This document shows positions 34,366 to 43,642 of a stretch of DNA of 64,000 nt, one piece after another (within the stretch, counting starts at the first letter, position 1; every line of letters begins with the position of its first letter). The notes under the pieces were generated by a model. It was not told the origin of the DNA and did not search any database. It was given only the letters and a program-made list of their open reading frames with translations. The position numbers and the translations under genes are program-made. The DNA comes from Gemmatimonadales bacterium UBA2975 (lineage in GTDB: Bacteria > Gemmatimonadota > Gemmatimonadetes > Longimicrobiales > Gaopeijiaceae), in contig DEAT01000070.1 of assembly GCA_002348265.1 (NCBI GenBank), positions 1 through 64,000 of the forward strand, in the 5' to 3' direction.

Positions 34366-34755
34366 GTGTCCGACGCCAAGAACGAAGTGAAGCAACGTAT
34401 AGACTCTATAGAGTCGAGCTATGAGTTCTTCTTGGCTTATGCGGCGCAAGGGCGCACAACGGACGAGGGAGCGAAATCCGGGGCCGAGCTTCGAGAATTT
34501 CTGACCAAGCTCGAGGATTCCCTTGAAGGGTTGGCCGACACTGTAGCCGAAGCGGTGTCAGATCAGGAGCCGAGAGATTCTTGGGATGAGATGACGGCCG
34601 TAGTGAGACGTGATGCCGCTGCTGCTCTGAGTGCTGTGCAGTTGGTAGCTGCGAGATCAGGCATAAGCTCTCAACTCATAGACAACTTAAACGCGAACAT
34701 GCATCTGCGAGCTGTGTTGACCGACTTGTTCCTAGTAGACGACCTAGTGGGGTAA
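34366..34755 (+). CDS. Small helical protein between two molybdoenzyme clusters
   Basis: A 129-residue soluble, acidic, mostly alpha-helical protein (KQRIDSIESSYEFFLAYAAQ, LREFLTKLEDSLEGLADTVAEAV, LIDNLNANMHLRAVLTDLFLV). It has no cysteine, signal or membrane span, and no family was recognised. The start is GTG with CGGAG eight bases upstream. It sits 53 bases after the cytochrome b gene and 75 bases before the Fe-S/NrfD fusion, same strand, so it is probably in the same transcript. A maturation or accessory role is possible from position alone. Confidence 0.6.
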   Translation: MSDAKNEVKQRIDSIESSYEFFLAYAAQGRTTDEGAKSGAELREFLTKLEDSLEGLADTVAEAVSDQEPRDSWDEMTAVVRRDAAAALSAVQLVAARSGISSQLIDNLNANMHLRAVLTDLFLVDDLVG

Positions 34756-34830
34756 AGACTTCGGGTCGTTCTCTGCAACACAGCGATACTTGAGGTAGAT
34801 TGAGCGGCTGAGGACTACTACACCAGCGGT

Positions 34831-36360
34831 ATGACCATCACTACAGCCGACACCAGAACAGAGCCTTTGTGGGCAAAAGTCATTGACCACACCCGGTGCA
34901 TTGGGTGCCATGCCTGCACGACTGCGTGTAAGTCCGAGAATGAAGTCCCACTGTCGGTGACACGTACGTACGTGAAGTACGTAGATACAGGTTACTTCCC
35001 CAACGTACGCAGATCTTTTCAGGTCACCCGCTGTAACCAATGCGAGGATGCGCCGTGTGTTACAGCGTGCCCGACAGCAGCGATGCATAAGAGGGCGGAC
35101 GGCATAGTCGACTTCGACAAGTCCATATGTATAGGTTGTAAGGCCTGTATCGCGGCCTGTCCTTACGATGCAATCTTCATTAATCCAGAGGATAAATCGG
35201 CCGAGAAGTGCAACTTCTGCGCTCACCGCTTGGACGTGGGACTCGAGCCTGCATGTGTGGTGGTTTGTCCATCCGAGGCACTTCTAGTCGGTGACATGAA
35301 CGATCCGTTGTCCAAGGTAAGTCAGATAGTGAATCGTGAAGCGGTTGCGGTGCGGAGGCCTGAAAAGGAGACACGTCCAAAGGTTTTCTATAAGGGAGCT
35401 GACCAAGTCACCCTAGACCCTCTCGCGGCGAGACGCCCAGAAGGGGGAATTTTTATGTGGAGTGAGCAGGGTGATGTTCCCCACCAAGTTCCTTCTGGCC
35501 ATCCGGGCTCGCATAATTCTTCGGCCGCAGCTGTCCTAAGCTACGACGTGATCCACAGGGCCCCTTGGGACTGGCGGGTGAGTGCGTACACCTTCACGAA
35601 GTCGATCGCGGCAGGTGCATACCTAGTTCCACTTTTGCTTGGTTGGCTCGGACTTTTGCCGTTCACCGGCGAACTTTGGGGTCTTCAAGCACCTTTTTTG
35701 GCCATGATCGGACTCATACTCACCGGTGGTCTACTGATCTGGGATCTTGAACATCCAGAGCGCTTCTGGATGGTGCTTCTAAAGCCACAGTGGAGAAGCT
35801 GGCTGGTCCGAGGAGGGTTCATCATCACCGGCTATGGTGGACTTTTGACCGTCCACCTAGGAGTGACGCTTCTGGGTCGTGGAGATCTAACTCCAGCACT
35901 CGGTTGGGTAGGGGCACCACTCGCCATTATGACGGCGATATACACGGCATACTTATTTGCACAGGCGCGTGCTAGAGATCTATGGCAGAGCCCGCTTCTT
36001 CCCGCTCACTTACTTGTCCAAGCATTGGTTGCTGGCGCAGCTGTCATAATGTTGGTCTCAGGAGGCCTCGGACCTCCTGATTCCATAAGAGCTTTTTTCC
36101 GCCTCTCGCTCGGCGCCCATCTCGTGATGGCACTGGGAGAGGCATCGATGGGTCATCCAACAGCCCATGCCAAACTTGCCGCTCGCGCTATGACTAGAGG
36201 AGCATACGCTCACCTCTTCTGGGTTGCGATGCCTCTTGGTCTGGTAGCACTAGTCTTCGCAACATCAACACCGTTGATTTCGGCTGGAGCGGCGCTGGTC
36301 TCACTCCTTATGTACGAGCACGCCTTCGTGCAGGCGGGCCAGTCGGTGACTCTAGCATGA
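34831..36360 (+). CDS. Fused four-cluster ferredoxin / NrfD-type quinone-reactive subunit (SoeB-SoeC-like)
   Basis: A 509-residue fusion. Residues 1-~170 are a PsrB/DmsB-type electron-transfer domain with four [4Fe-4S] sites: Cys23-26-29-33 (CIGCHACTTAC), CNQCEDAPCVTACP, CIGCKACIAACP and CNFCAHR...CVVVCP. Residues ~245-509 form an eight-span NrfD/PsrC domain that exchanges electrons with quinone. These are normally two proteins. No Tat signal is present, so the iron-sulfur side faces the cytoplasm. The stop overlaps the start of the molybdopterin subunit (ATGA), which confirms a complex with it. Confidence 0.9.
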   Translation: MTITTADTRTEPLWAKVIDHTRCIGCHACTTACKSENEVPLSVTRTYVKYVDTGYFPNVRRSFQVTRCNQCEDAPCVTACPTAAMHKRADGIVDFDKSICIGCKACIAACPYDAIFINPEDKSAEKCNFCAHRLDVGLEPACVVVCPSEALLVGDMNDPLSKVSQIVNREAVAVRRPEKETRPKVFYKGADQVTLDPLAARRPEGGIFMWSEQGDVPHQVPSGHPGSHNSSAAAVLSYDVIHRAPWDWRVSAYTFTKSIAAGAYLVPLLLGWLGLLPFTGELWGLQAPFLAMIGLILTGGLLIWDLEHPERFWMVLLKPQWRSWLVRGGFIITGYGGLLTVHLGVTLLGRGDLTPALGWVGAPLAIMTAIYTAYLFAQARARDLWQSPLLPAHLLVQALVAGAAVIMLVSGGLGPPDSIRAFFRLSLGAHLVMALGEASMGHPTAHAKLAARAMTRGAYAHLFWVAMPLGLVALVFATSTPLISAGAALVSLLMYEHAFVQAGQSVTLA

Positions 36361-39278
36361 CAAACGAAGAACTAAACCAGCGAGTGTCCGCAGCTCGTGA
36401 AGAAGTAGAAGCAAGGGGTGAGACATTTTATCCTGGGGCTAGTCGCGTTCACTTAGCGGCGTATCCACCCCGTGAGCGTTGGAATGATTGGGTTGAACTC
36501 GACTCGAAATCGTGGCCAGATCGCGTAGAGAAGAGATACACGCTTGTTCCCACGACATGTTTTAACTGCGAGTCGGCTTGCGGTCTTCTAGCCTACGTGG
36601 ATCGCGAAACTCTTCAGGTGCGAAAATTTGAGGGCAACCCTGAGCATCCGGGTTCTCGTGGGCGCAACTGCGCCAAGGGACCAGCGACGATCAACCAGAT
36701 CACTGATCCGGACCGGATCCTTTATCCGCTTAGGCGAGCGGGTGCTCGTGGTGAGGGAAAGTGGGAACGGGTGTCGTGGGATGAGGCGTTAGACGACATC
36801 GCAGCACGAATCCGATCATGCATACAGGAAGATCGTCACGATCAGGTGATGTATCATGTCGGCAGACCAGGGGAAGATGGTTACACGACTCGGATGCTGG
36901 CCGCGTGGGGAGTCGATGGCCACAACTCGCATACCAACGTTTGCTCGAGCGGATCAAGAGCTGGCCACCACTGGTGGATGGGAATGGATCGCCCCAGTCC
37001 AGACCATGCAAATGCGAAGGTGATCCTTTTGGTGAGTAGTCACCTAGAGACAGGGCACTACTTTAATCCCCACGCGCAACGCATTATCGAGGGTAAGAAG
37101 AACGGAGCTAAGCTCATCGTTCTCGATACCCGCCTTTCCAACACAGCGACGCACGCTGACCACTGGTTGTCTCCGTATCCTGGCTCTGAGCCGGCCATCT
37201 TCCTCGCGGTGGCGAACTGGATGATCCAAAACCGTCGATACGACGAGAACTTTGTTCGGCGATGGTGGAACTGGCAGGAGTATATGGAAATGGTGATGGG
37301 TGAACCTCGTGCCTCGTTCGAGCGTTTCTTGGAAGTTTTGGGAGAGCTCTATGAGAGCTACACATTCGACTTCGCTGCTGCTGAGTCCGGCCTTGAGGTC
37401 GAGACACTGCAAGAGGTAGCCGAAATGATTTCTTCGGCGGGAACGCAGTTATCCGCCTATAACTGGAGGAGCGCTGGGTCAGGAAATTTGGGAGGTTGGC
37501 AGGTCGCTCGAACCATGACTTTCCTAGGCGCACTTATGGGTTCTCTCGCAACTGAGGGAGGAACGTTTCCGAACTCCTGGAACAAATTCACTCCGAAGCC
37601 TCCTAGGCTTCCCCACCAGCACCCTACAAGATGGAACGATGTTTTATGGCCGAATGAGTATCCGTTGGCGTTGATGGAAATGTCGTTTTTGATGCCGTAT
37701 TTGATGGAAGACCAAGACTCGTTTGTTGACGTGTATTTCACCCGGGTTTACAACCCCGTTTGGACCAATCCGGATGGATTCAGCTGGATCGAGATGCTGC
37801 GGAACGAGTCGCGGATTGGACAACACATAGCGATGACACCGACGTGGAACGAGACGGCGTATTTTGCCGACTATGTGCTCCCAATGGGGCACTCATCGGA
37901 GAGACATGATTTGACGTCTTACGAACAGTATGACGGGCAATGGATTGGCTTCCGGCAACCCGTCCTTCGCGCAGCTCGTGAGCGTTTAGGTGAGCAAATC
38001 AACGACACCCGCGATGTAAATCCAGGCGAGGTGTGGGAGGAGAATGAGTTCTGGATTGAGCTGACATGGCGTGTAGATCCAGATGGGTCTCTAGGGATCC
38101 GGAAGTTTTTCGAGTCTGTTAAAGATCCGGGCCAAAAGATGACTGTCGACGAGTACTATTCGTGGATCTTCGAAAACTCAGTTCCGGGACTACCGGATGC
38201 CGCTAAAGCTGAGGGTATAACACCGTTTGAGTATATGCGTCGCTACGGTGCATTCGAAGTTTCGAGTAAGGTTGGTAAGGTATTCGAGCAGCCGGTTGCA
38301 GACGCAGAGTTAGAGGATGTCCGTGTGGATGAAGCCGGTCGTGTTTTCACCCGTGCACCGATTCCTCCGAGCCCTAAGGCGCCGGGTGGGACGAAGATCG
38401 ACCCAGATAAAGAAGGACGTCGTCGTGTTGGTGTTCGCGTAGATGGAGAGATTGTAAAAGGGTGGCCTACTCCTTCCGGTAAGCTGGAATTTTGGTCGCG
38501 TACTCTGCATGAATGGGGTTGGCCTGAGCTTGCGACGCCGACGTACGTGAAGAGTCATGTTCACCAGCAGAATCTCGACTCGGATCAGATGCCACTGATT
38601 ACTACGTTTAGGGTCCCTGTCCAGATTCATACACGAAGCGCCAATGCAAAGTGGCTCGATGAAATCGCCCATACGAACCCGCTGTGGATCCACCCCCAAG
38701 ACGCGTTGCGAGTAGGGATCGAAAAGACTGGAGATCTCGTTCGTGTTGAGACAGAAATAGGATATTTTGTGCTCAAGGCGTGGATTACGGAAGGGATCAG
38801 GCCAGGTGTAGCTGCGTGCAGTCACCATATGGGTCGTTGGAAGCCGGAGGGACATGAGGGCCAACGTATCGGAATGATGACGGTTGCCATCGACCAAGAG
38901 GGTTCAGAGTGGGGACTCAAGCGTAGGAAAGGAGGGGGCCCGTTTGAGTCCAGTGATCCGGACACCCTTCGCGTATGGTGGACTGACGTCGGAGTGCATC
39001 AGAACCTAACCCATCCCGTACATCCTGATCCCATCTCTGGGATGCACTGCTGGCATCAGGCAGTAAGGATTAAACCTGCGCAGCCTGGGGATTCCTTCGG
39101 AGACGTGTCGGTGGACACGTCCAAATCACGTGCTGTATACGACAAATGGCTCGAAATGACTCGCTCCGCGTCTGAGCACTCACCGAATGGAACGAGACGC
39201 CCTTGGTGGATGCTGAGGCCGGTCAGACCTGAGCGCTCTGCTTATGACTTGCCAAAGCCTGAGCTGAGCGGTGTCTAA
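36357..39278 (+). CDS. Cytoplasmic molybdopterin oxidoreductase catalytic subunit (SoeA/PsrA-like)
   Basis: A 973-residue bis-pterin molybdoenzyme of the DMSO-reductase superfamily. The [4Fe-4S] site is Cys68-71-75 (CFNCESAC) and Cys105 (NCAKG). Then come WDEALDDIA, TNVCSSGSRAG near the metal, and a C-terminal molybdopterin-guanine-dinucleotide domain (LITTFRVPVQIHTRSANAKW). No twin-arginine signal precedes the cluster, so it works in the cytoplasm. Among relatives this feature, the length, the NrfD partner and the nearby SulP transporter fit SoeA, the cytoplasmic sulfite-oxidising subunit. Polysulfide, thiosulfate or tetrathionate reductases are usually exported. The substrate is inferred, not proven. 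Confidence 0.87.
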   Translation: MTNEELNQRVSAAREEVEARGETFYPGASRVHLAAYPPRERWNDWVELDSKSWPDRVEKRYTLVPTTCFNCESACGLLAYVDRETLQVRKFEGNPEHPGSRGRNCAKGPATINQITDPDRILYPLRRAGARGEGKWERVSWDEALDDIAARIRSCIQEDRHDQVMYHVGRPGEDGYTTRMLAAWGVDGHNSHTNVCSSGSRAGHHWWMGMDRPSPDHANAKVILLVSSHLETGHYFNPHAQRIIEGKKNGAKLIVLDTRLSNTATHADHWLSPYPGSEPAIFLAVANWMIQNRRYDENFVRRWWNWQEYMEMVMGEPRASFERFLEVLGELYESYTFDFAAAESGLEVETLQEVAEMISSAGTQLSAYNWRSAGSGNLGGWQVARTMTFLGALMGSLATEGGTFPNSWNKFTPKPPRLPHQHPTRWNDVLWPNEYPLALMEMSFLMPYLMEDQDSFVDVYFTRVYNPVWTNPDGFSWIEMLRNESRIGQHIAMTPTWNETAYFADYVLPMGHSSERHDLTSYEQYDGQWIGFRQPVLRAARERLGEQINDTRDVNPGEVWEENEFWIELTWRVDPDGSLGIRKFFESVKDPGQKMTVDEYYSWIFENSVPGLPDAAKAEGITPFEYMRRYGAFEVSSKVGKVFEQPVADAELEDVRVDEAGRVFTRAPIPPSPKAPGGTKIDPDKEGRRRVGVRVDGEIVKGWPTPSGKLEFWSRTLHEWGWPELATPTYVKSHVHQQNLDSDQMPLITTFRVPVQIHTRSANAKWLDEIAHTNPLWIHPQDALRVGIEKTGDLVRVETEIGYFVLKAWITEGIRPGVAACSHHMGRWKPEGHEGQRIGMMTVAIDQEGSEWGLKRRKGGGPFESSDPDTLRVWWTDVGVHQNLTHPVHPDPISGMHCWHQAVRIKPAQPGDSFGDVSVDTSKSRAVYDKWLEMTRSASEHSPNGTRRPWWMLRPVRPERSAYDLPKPELSGV

Positions 39279-40182
39279 GGCACCTCCTGCACCGGTCCAA
39301 GCAGTTAGGGGGCTCGCAGTTTTAGCAGAATCTCCGGGTGACGAACACGCTGCAATCGCCTGTGCACTTGGACTTGAGTCGGTTCCATCATTGGCGGAGT
39401 ACTCGGACCTGTTTCTTTTTCAACTTTATCCGTATGCATCGGTTTACCTCGGCACGGAAGGAATGATTGGAGGTACAGCCCGTGATCGCATCGCCGGCTT
39501 TTGGCATGCCGTAGGCCTGCGCCCACCCAGAGAACCCGATCATTTGGCTTCACTGTTAGGTCTTTATGCGTCACTCATTGAGCGGGCCGAGCGGGGAGAA
39601 TCGGAAGCTGAAGCGTTGCTTTCGTTTCAGGCAGCCTGGACACTTTTGATGGAACATCTTTGCCCGTGGGTATTCGCATGGCTAGACAGGATGCAGGAAC
39701 TTTCCTCTGGGTTCTATGCGTCGTGGGCTTCGTTGCTACAAAGATGTCTCATGGAGGAACTGTCAGGAGAACGTTCGATTCGGTTTGCTGATGACGCAGT
39801 GGACTCTGAGATCGCCTCTTTGCAGCATCTGAGAGATGTTCCATCACTTCCTGACCCCCGCAGGCATGGCTCTGAGAGCTTCGTCACAGGTCTCCTAGCG
39901 TCGATTAGTAGTGGAATGATCATTACGCGCGCGGATCTTGGGCGGATCGCTCGCTCTCTTGATTTAGGTTTACGAGCTGGTGAGCGCCGATATGCGCTAG
40001 AGCACCTGATTGCCCAAGACGCTGAGGGTACTCTGAGGGCTTTGGTCTCGGAAGCTCATCGTCAGGGCGACATCCACAAACATCGTATTAAGTGGCTGGG
40101 TGAGTCCTCAGAACACCTTTCTCGTCGATGTTACTCTACTGCAGCATTACTTGATGAGTTGGTTCAGGAAGATCTGAAATGA
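39271..40182 (+). CDS. TorD/DmsD-family molybdoenzyme chaperone
   Basis: A 303-residue all-helical cytoplasmic protein. The block YSDLFLFQLYPYASVYLGTEGMIGG...RIAGFWHAVGLRPPREPDHLASLLGLYASLI matches the TorD family core, which binds the apo-molybdoenzyme and helps load its cofactor. The second half is a longer helical extension than in E. coli TorD. A GTG start overlaps the end of the catalytic-subunit gene by eight bases, and its own stop overlaps the SulP start (ATGA). Since the catalytic subunit has no Tat signal, its role is probably cofactor insertion or assembly rather than export proofreading. Confidence 0.83.
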   Translation: MSKAPPAPVQAVRGLAVLAESPGDEHAAIACALGLESVPSLAEYSDLFLFQLYPYASVYLGTEGMIGGTARDRIAGFWHAVGLRPPREPDHLASLLGLYASLIERAERGESEAEALLSFQAAWTLLMEHLCPWVFAWLDRMQELSSGFYASWASLLQRCLMEELSGERSIRFADDAVDSEIASLQHLRDVPSLPDPRRHGSESFVTGLLASISSGMIITRADLGRIARSLDLGLRAGERRYALEHLIAQDAEGTLRALVSEAHRQGDIHKHRIKWLGESSEHLSRRCYSTAALLDELVQEDLK

Positions 40183-41717
40183 AATCGACTCCGCCTTCCC
40201 GACTGTCGGGTTCGGATGTGATTGCTGGGCTCACTGTGGCGCTCGTTCTGATTCCTCAGTCGATGGCTTATGCTGAATTGGCGGGTCTGCCACCCCATCA
40301 TGGACTATACGCCGCCGGTCTTCCACTTATCGCTGCGGCATTTCTCGCTTCTTCTCCATACCTTCAGACCGGTCCGGTAGCACTCACCGGCTTACTTACT
40401 CTTGGTGCATTACTGCCGCTCGCTCCTTCGGGCACAGTCGAATACGCTAAGCTCGCAGCTCTTTTAGCCCTTGTTGTTGGAGTAGCTCGTCTTTTGGTAG
40501 GGATGCTGAAGGCGGGTTGGGTCGTGTACCTAATGTCGCACTCGATGATGACTGGATTCCTTTCGGCTGCGGCTATCCTGATCGTTTCCTCTCAGGTCCC
40601 GGCTGCGTTGGGAGGTGTGGCACCTCTGCAACTCGGGGTTTTGCCACGAGCTTGGCATGGCTTAACGCATCCAGAAAACTGGGAGATGGCTTCAATAGTA
40701 ATGACACTCATTACGATCGGAACGATTGTAATGGCTGCTAGAATTCATCCACTGGTCCCGGGAGTCTTAATAGCATCGTTAACGGGGCTCGGATTCTCCC
40801 TGGTGACAGGCTATACGGGGCCAACGGTTGGGGAGATTCCGTCAGGCTTCCCAATCCTGTCGATGGATCTTCCTTGGGATATGCTTCCAGCCTTAATAGT
40901 CCCTGGACTTGTGATTTCGGTGATCGGCTTCGCTGAAGGTGTGTCAATTTCTAGGGTTTTAGCATCGGAAGATCGCCAACATTGGAATGCTGATAGGGAA
41001 TTCATATCCAAAGGAATGGCAAACGTGGTAGCGGCGGTTACCGGTGGACTGCCTGTAGGTGGTTCTCTCTCTCGCACCAGTCTGAACCGTCTGGCAGGAG
41101 CACAGAGCCGATGGTCTGGTCTCGTCACCGGCGTAGCCGTAATAGCCTTCCTTCCGATCGCCCACATGCTATCGGCACTGCCTAGAGCGGTGCTATCGGG
41201 GATCATTATTGCTGCCATCTGGAAGTTGGTTCGTCCCCAAGACATGATTCGCATTGTGAAAACGTCTGTGCCTCAAGGGATCGTCGCTTTTGTGACCTTT
41301 TTAGGGACCCTCGTGATGGCACCTCACATAGATAGAGCGATTCTCCTTGGCGTTGCGATGTCGGCAGCTGTGCACTTGTGGAGAGAACTTACGCCCACAG
41401 TTGTATCCTCTCGTGAAGGGGATCAACTCATTGTCGATCTTTCAGGTGTCCTTTGGTTTGGGTCAGCCGCAGCTCTAGAGGACCAGCTATTTGAGCAACT
41501 GGCCGAAGATCCTGACCTTAACAAGGTAGTGTTGCGTTGCTCAGGTTTAGGGCGAATCGACTTTTCTGGAGCGAATGTGCTCCATGAGATGGTTGATCAT
41601 GCGGGGAGGGCTAATATCGAGCTCACGATTGAGGACGTACCTGATCATGCTCTCCGATTACTTTCGGCAGTTGGACTTTTGACCTTGTCCGAAACAAAGC
41701 CTGCTCAGCATCGGTAG
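40179..41717 (+). CDS. SulP-family anion transporter with STAS domain
   Basis: A 512-residue inner-membrane protein. The SulP signature region GLTVALVLIPQSMAYAELAGLPPHHGLYAA near residue 16-45 and the substrate-site block GLPVGGSLSRTSLNRLAGAQSRWSG near 285 are present. A C-terminal STAS domain (~410-505, DLSGVLWFGSAAALEDQL and FSGANVLHEMVDHA) completes the family layout. Family substrates are sulfate, bicarbonate or other anions. The ATGA overlap with the chaperone gene places it in the molybdoenzyme operon. Sulfate or sulfite movement is therefore the most economical suggestion. Confidence 0.92.
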   Translation: MKSTPPSRLSGSDVIAGLTVALVLIPQSMAYAELAGLPPHHGLYAAGLPLIAAAFLASSPYLQTGPVALTGLLTLGALLPLAPSGTVEYAKLAALLALVVGVARLLVGMLKAGWVVYLMSHSMMTGFLSAAAILIVSSQVPAALGGVAPLQLGVLPRAWHGLTHPENWEMASIVMTLITIGTIVMAARIHPLVPGVLIASLTGLGFSLVTGYTGPTVGEIPSGFPILSMDLPWDMLPALIVPGLVISVIGFAEGVSISRVLASEDRQHWNADREFISKGMANVVAAVTGGLPVGGSLSRTSLNRLAGAQSRWSGLVTGVAVIAFLPIAHMLSALPRAVLSGIIIAAIWKLVRPQDMIRIVKTSVPQGIVAFVTFLGTLVMAPHIDRAILLGVAMSAAVHLWRELTPTVVSSREGDQLIVDLSGVLWFGSAAALEDQLFEQLAEDPDLNKVVLRCSGLGRIDFSGANVLHEMVDHAGRANIELTIEDVPDHALRLLSAVGLLTLSETKPAQHR

Positions 41718-41800
41718 TTTCAGGCAGCGTAGCTTCATACCTAGGTGGATCGTCGCCTTGTGAAATGGGCTAAAGTAGGCCCGATAGCTCAAGTGGAGAT

Positions 41801-42090
41801 ATGAAAAGTTTGGCTTGATTGCTACTGCGATCGCAGGCGCCGCAGGTGTCTTGGTTCACGTGAAGTCACGGTATTTTGTAAAGCAGAGGCTACGGTATAC
41901 GTCTTTCGTGGATAAGCCGATGCTGGGGGTTTGGGTTGGAATAGGTGCTACAATTGTGGCCACTCCGATCGTGGCTGCACTCCCGATAGTGGATGCGGGC
42001 ACTGCTATCGCCTTAGGTGTAGGTATGGGAACGGGCGTGGCTATGGGGGTTAAGGATTCCGAGCGATCGACGAAGCTTCTTGACGACTGA
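41801..42090 (+). CDS. Small membrane protein with apparent N-terminal frameshift
   Basis: A 91-codon frame open from TTG 41815 to 42090 encodes IATAIAGAAGVLVHVKSRY and one strong hydrophobic hairpin (VGIGATIVATPIVAALP, AIALGVGMGTGVAMG). An ATG at 41801 with GTGGAG upstream lies in another frame and stops after five codons. Adding one A to the AAAA run at 41804-41807 would give MKKFGLIATAIAG, a convincing N-terminus. The gene is thus probably intact apart from a one-base deletion, real or technical. No family was recognised. Confidence 0.5.
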
Positions 42091-42121
42091 TCTCTATCAA
42101 AAGTGCTTTGGAGATTGAGGA

Positions 42122-43477
42122 TCAGTTAATTGTCGATGAGGGCTCTGTGATCGCTGAATATATAAGGGCGCGTATGCGCTGGTGGTCGTCGAGTCCGTTC
42201 GCAGGAATGACTTGCGTGAAGTAGAGCACTATCAGGTTTTCGACGGGGTCCACCCAATAGGTGGAATGGTAGGCACCACCCCACCCGAACTCTCCCTCGG
42301 ATCCGGGTATCCCGGCGGCCCCTACGTCGAGTCTTACCGAGAAACCTAGCCCGAATCCCATCCCCGGTTCGTCGATGTACAGATCCCCCACGTGATTTTT
42401 TGTCATTAGACTGACACTTGAAGGGGAGAGTACCCGAGTTCCGTTTAGCTCACCCTCATTCAACAGCATTTGAAGGAAGCGGCTATAGTCCCTAGCAGTG
42501 GATAGCAGACCTGCTCCACCGGAAAAACTTATTCTGGGACCTTCGATATATTGTCCTTGGGTTTCCATAGCAGAGCCTTCGGGTGCCCGGCGCAGGTTGT
42601 CGTTAAGGCTGTACACTGTAGCGAGTCGCTCTTTTTTCTCAATTGGTAGATAGAAATGGGTGTCGTGCATCCCTAGTGGCTCGAGGATTCGGTTTTTCAA
42701 AAATTCGTCCAGGCTCGTCCCAGATATGACTTCAACGACTGCCCCTAGTATGTCGGTACTATATCCGTATACGAATCTCTCTCCTGGTTGGGCTTGAAAC
42801 GGGAGTGTCGCCATCAGGTTTACCGTCTCGATCATGGGTTCATTTCTGTGAGCGAAGTACCATCCGGTGATCCCGGCTTTATGCCAGGCCTCGCCTCCGG
42901 GATCCCAACCGTACCCGATGCCAGCGGTATGTGTGAGCAGGTCTCGGACCGTTATGGGGCGTCTAGCCGCTACGATTTGATATCCGCTACTAGAGGCTTC
43001 TGCGACCGTTGTGGACGCGAATGAGGGGATGAACTTAGATACAGGGTCAGAGATCAGAAGGTCGCCGTCTTCTTGGAGCATCATTATTGCAACACTCACC
43101 AGTGCTTTGGTTTGCGAGGCTATCCGGAAAATGACGTCTTGACCCATGGGCACATCAGCTTCGATATCGAGCTTTCCAACAGCTTCGTGGTATACGACTC
43201 GCCCGTCGCGAAGCACCATAGCCACCGCCCCGGGAATACGGTTGGCGTGCACGTATTTTTTCAGTGCTCCAGTGAGTCGGTCGAGCCGGGACGAAGACAT
43301 GCCTACTTCCTCCGGCAGTGCAGTCGGTAGTTCCTGGGCGGATACTGAGATTGGCGTTCCGGATGCGGCTACCAGTATTGCTATTGCAAGGAGTACGAAC
43401 GCAGCTAGAGCGCGAATCCGTCGATCAACTGTATAGAGGTAAGAACAGTGGCGAGCACACACAGAGATGGTGAGCAT
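42122..43477 (-). CDS. Serine hydrolase of the beta-lactamase (class C/esterase) superfamily
   Basis: A 451-residue exported protein with signal RRIRALAAFVLLAIAILVAAS...VSAQ. Penicillin-binding fold motifs are SQTK (SxxK nucleophile and base) in FRIASQTKALVSVAIM, YGYSTDIL (YxS/N type) and the third-box region FGWGGAYHSTYWVDP with GGAYHS in place of KTG. It is typical of esterases and D-aminopeptidase-like hydrolases annotated as beta-lactamase-related; antibiotic resistance is not implied. The start ATG gives an unusually long n-region before the hydrophobic core. It diverges from the GH109 gene. Confidence 0.88.
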   Translation of the reverse strand: MLTISVCARHCSYLYTVDRRIRALAAFVLLAIAILVAASGTPISVSAQELPTALPEEVGMSSSRLDRLTGALKKYVHANRIPGAVAMVLRDGRVVYHEAVGKLDIEADVPMGQDVIFRIASQTKALVSVAIMMLQEDGDLLISDPVSKFIPSFASTTVAEASSSGYQIVAARRPITVRDLLTHTAGIGYGWDPGGEAWHKAGITGWYFAHRNEPMIETVNLMATLPFQAQPGERFVYGYSTDILGAVVEVISGTSLDEFLKNRILEPLGMHDTHFYLPIEKKERLATVYSLNDNLRRAPEGSAMETQGQYIEGPRISFSGGAGLLSTARDYSRFLQMLLNEGELNGTRVLSPSSVSLMTKNHVGDLYIDEPGMGFGLGFSVRLDVGAAGIPGSEGEFGWGGAYHSTYWVDPVENLIVLYFTQVIPANGLDDHQRIRALIYSAITEPSSTIN

Positions 43478-43642
43478 ATGGGATCAGGATAGTGTGGCGG
43501 ACTGAGTTGGTTTCTTAAGATCGCGAATTGTGGGTCAATTGTGCGCCATAGCAATAGATGCTTGAGCCTAGCTAGATGACACGACACGTTGTTGATAGAC
43601 GTAAGGCCGTATTGTGGACTACGACAACTTTTGAGGCTTTGT

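Noticed and set aside
34962..34975. Perfect palindrome CACGTACGTACGTG
   Set aside because: It lies inside the Fe-S/NrfD coding region where it encodes conserved-looking residues; there is no regulatory context.
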